Source of the DNA: CAYLZW01 sp964388085
Lineage (GTDB): Bacteria > Myxococcota > UBA727 > CAYLZW01
Direction: 5' to 3'
Assembly (NCBI GenBank): GCA_964388085.1
Contig: CAYLZW010000127.1
Location: 1 to 15,092, forward strand
Length of the DNA: 15,092 nucleotides
The translations under genes and the position numbers were made by a program. The notes below the pieces were generated by a model, which was given only the letters and a program-made list of their open reading frames with translations, had not been told where the DNA came from and searched no databases. This document shows, piece after piece, positions 13,519 to 15,092 of this stretch (position 1 is its first letter; each line of letters begins with the position of its first letter).

Positions 13519-15092
13519 TCAGATCCCCGGCGGGTCGAAGCCGTCGCCCGCGAGGTCGAGGACGAAGGGGTTCGTGAAGGAGAGCGGGAAGGCTCCGTCG
13601 CTGACGGCGAAGAAGGGGAACAGATCGCTGTCGCGGGGCGGCGCTTCGGCGTCGAGGATGGGGCCGACCGGCCCCGTGCAGGCCGCGGGCGCGTCGTCGA
13701 GCACGCCGTCGCCGTCGGCGTCGAGGTCCGCCTCCGTGACCGCGCCGTCCGCGTCGCGGTCGGCGTCGCGCCAGTCGACCACGCCGTCGTCGTTGTTGTC
13801 GCTCGTGTCCGGGATGCGGTTGCAGTCGAGGTCGCCGGTCAGCGGCAGCGGGGTGCCTGCCTCGATGACGATCCAGGCGTCCGCGTCGCCGGGCGGCAAG
13901 AGGTCCGAGAGCGCGATCATGCTGTCGAAGCGCAGCACGGGCTCGGCCGCGAACGGGTCGGCGGCGTTCTCGATGCCGTCCGTGATGGTGTGCACGACCT
14001 CGCCGTTCACCACCACGCGGATCTCGTCGATGAACACCCAGGGCGCCGCCGAGACGCTGATGCGCAGCTCCGAGCCCTCGGCGGGCGTGAAGGGCGCGAC
14101 GGCGGGGCGGCGCACGTCGCCGTTCGGCGCGATGAGGCGCGCGTCGATGACAGGCCCGTTGGTGCCGATCATGTGGCCCGCCTTCACGTCGCGGTTGAAG
14201 CGCTCGATGTCGAAGTCTTGCTTGCTGGTGTCGCTCCACACGACCGTGCGTGGGACGCCGACGAGGTTGTCGGTGAGCGAGTGGGAGTCGCTGTTGCCCG
14301 TGCCGGCGCGCAGGAAGCCCTGGTTCAGCGCGTAGAACCAGAAGGCGCGATCCGCGAGCACGCGGTGGTTCCTCGTCGAGGACATCACCTCTTGCGTGTC
14401 GTAGTCGGAGTTGCGGTAGAGCGAGCCCTGCGGCTGCCGGTGGTAGAGCGCCGCCGCTGTGCCGTCGTCGTACAGCGGCAGGGGGCTGCCGAGATCGAGG
14501 CTGAGCGCGTCGAGCCAGCCGTAGTCACGCCCGAACTGGCTGTCCGAGTACGGGTGGTTCAACTGGATGACGCCCCACTCGGGCAGCTCCGCCTGCTTCA
14601 CGCGCGTGAACAACAGGCCAGGCTCGGCGCGCTCGTCGCTGGGGGCGCCGTTCTTCGGCGCTTCGGGCCGGAATTGCAGCGGCCAGAAATTCCAGTGCCC
14701 GATGACCTGCGGGTAGGTGACGTCGGGGTTCCAGTACCAGAGCACGAAGGTGGTGGCCTCGAGCCCGGGCATGAGGATGACCTCGTCGGTGATGCCGAGG
14801 GTGGCGATGGCGTCCGAGTAGTCACCGACGGCGTCGTGCTCGGTGGCGGCGATGACGTCGACGCCCGCGGCCAGGAACGAGCGCACGCGGGTGACGTCGG
14901 GCAGCATGGTGTCGAAGGACTTCGAGCCGTGTACGTGGAAGTCCGCCGACAGGGTGCCGGGCGGCGTGACGCCGAGGTGCTCGAGGTCGAAGCTGAGCGC
15001 CTCGCTCGACCCGGGCGTGACGACGACCTGCGCGCGCCCGATGGTCGCGAACGGGCCCATGGACGCGTACACGTGGTAGCTGCCGCTCGGCA
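13519..15092 (-). CDS. CehA/McbA-type PHP-domain metallohydrolase with calcium-loop repeats (5' end outside window)
   Basis: The frame stays open to the right edge, reading SGSYHVYASMG, so the true start lies beyond it; residues are counted from the GTG at 15072. The first part looks like the end of a beta-sandwich domain (SYHVYAS...VVVTPGSSEALSFDLE). The PHP metallohydrolase domain follows: SADFHVHGS gives the DxHxH metal motif (Asp44, His46, His48), with TEHD at 77-80, Glu105 in PGLEATT, His173 in LNHPYSD and GNSDSHS with Asp262 and His264. AGHMIGTNGP (299-307) is typical of the CehA/McbA subgroup, whose characterised members hydrolyse esters or carbamates. Residues 417-460 hold three Asp-rich loops (DNNDDGVVDW, DRDADGAVTEAD, DADGDGVLDD) like calcium-binding EF-hand/thrombospondin-3 loops, indicating an extracellular protein. 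The substrate is unknown. Coupled to the barrel gene one base downstream. Confidence 0.85.
   Translation of the reverse strand, partial: PSGSYHVYASMGPFATIGRAQVVVTPGSSEALSFDLEHLGVTPPGTLSADFHVHGSKSFDTMLPDVTRVRSFLAAGVDVIAATEHDAVGDYSDAIATLGITDEVILMPGLEATTFVLWYWNPDVTYPQVIGHWNFWPLQFRPEAPKNGAPSDERAEPGLLFTRVKQAELPEWGVIQLNHPYSDSQFGRDYGWLDALSLDLGSPLPLYDDGTAAALYHRQPQGSLYRNSDYDTQEVMSSTRNHRVLADRAFWFYALNQGFLRAGTGNSDSHSLTDNLVGVPRTVVWSDTSKQDFDIERFNRDVKAGHMIGTNGPVIDARLIAPNGDVRRPAVAPFTPAEGSELRISVSAAPWVFIDEIRVVVNGEVVHTITDGIENAADPFAAEPVLRFDSMIALSDLLPPGDADAWIVIEAGTPLPLTGDLDCNRIPDTSDNNDDGVVDWRDADRDADGAVTEADLDADGDGVLDDAPAACTGPVGPILDAEAPPRDSDLFPFFAVSDGAFPLSFTNPFVLDLAGDGFDPPGI

Overview
The window is very GC-rich and shows strong G/C preference at third codon positions, with many GTG starts and long antisense shadow frames. 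The protein content points to a myxobacterium or close relative (Myxococcota, formerly Deltaproteobacteria). That content is lipoproteins with Asp/Ala/Gly-rich tails, bacterial pre-peptidase C-terminal (PPC) domains, a CTxDSQC-type cysteine motif, an elicitor-type transglutaminase and a CehA/McbA-like PHP protein with calcium-loop repeats. This taxonomic assignment is inference; there is no rRNA or marker gene here. I see no tRNA, rRNA, CRISPR array, transposase, integrase or phage structural gene.

Left block, plus strand (1-5266). The window opens with a possible C-terminal fragment of a gene (1-216). Then come an exported SH3b plus beta-barrel protein (300-1868), a large SH3b-containing lipoprotein (1932-4466) and an exported unrecognised 246-residue protein with four cysteines (4526-5266). 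A 17-bp tandem repeat sits exactly on the stop codon of the last gene, at a convergent junction.

Middle block. Two minus-strand genes follow: an exported App1/DUF2183-type phosphatidate phosphatase (7007-8143), then an exported protein with an Asp-rich repeat linker and two concanavalin-like modules (5313-6956). Divergent from the phosphatase is a plus-strand multidomain peptidoglycan hydrolase (8286-10139) with the order LysM, lysozyme-like, LysM, CHAP/NlpC-like.

Right block, minus strand (10169-15092). A CehA/McbA-type PHP metallohydrolase (13519 to beyond the right edge) is followed after one base by a small outer-membrane barrel protein (12669-13517). After a 277-bp spacer rich in inverted repeats comes a lipoprotein transglutaminase (10169-12391). 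Its catalytic domain appears to be interrupted by a PPC domain and it carries a Pep-13-like peptide motif.

Almost every gene encodes an envelope or secreted protein. Two carry SH3b domains, one carries LysM domains, three are barrels or lipoproteins with no enzyme signature, and four look enzymatic (transglutaminase, peptidoglycan hydrolase, lipid phosphatase, PHP hydrolase). I read this as a cell-surface and exo-enzyme neighbourhood rather than one proven system. The tightest functional link is the PHP/barrel pair, and the most unusual protein is the PPC-interrupted transglutaminase.
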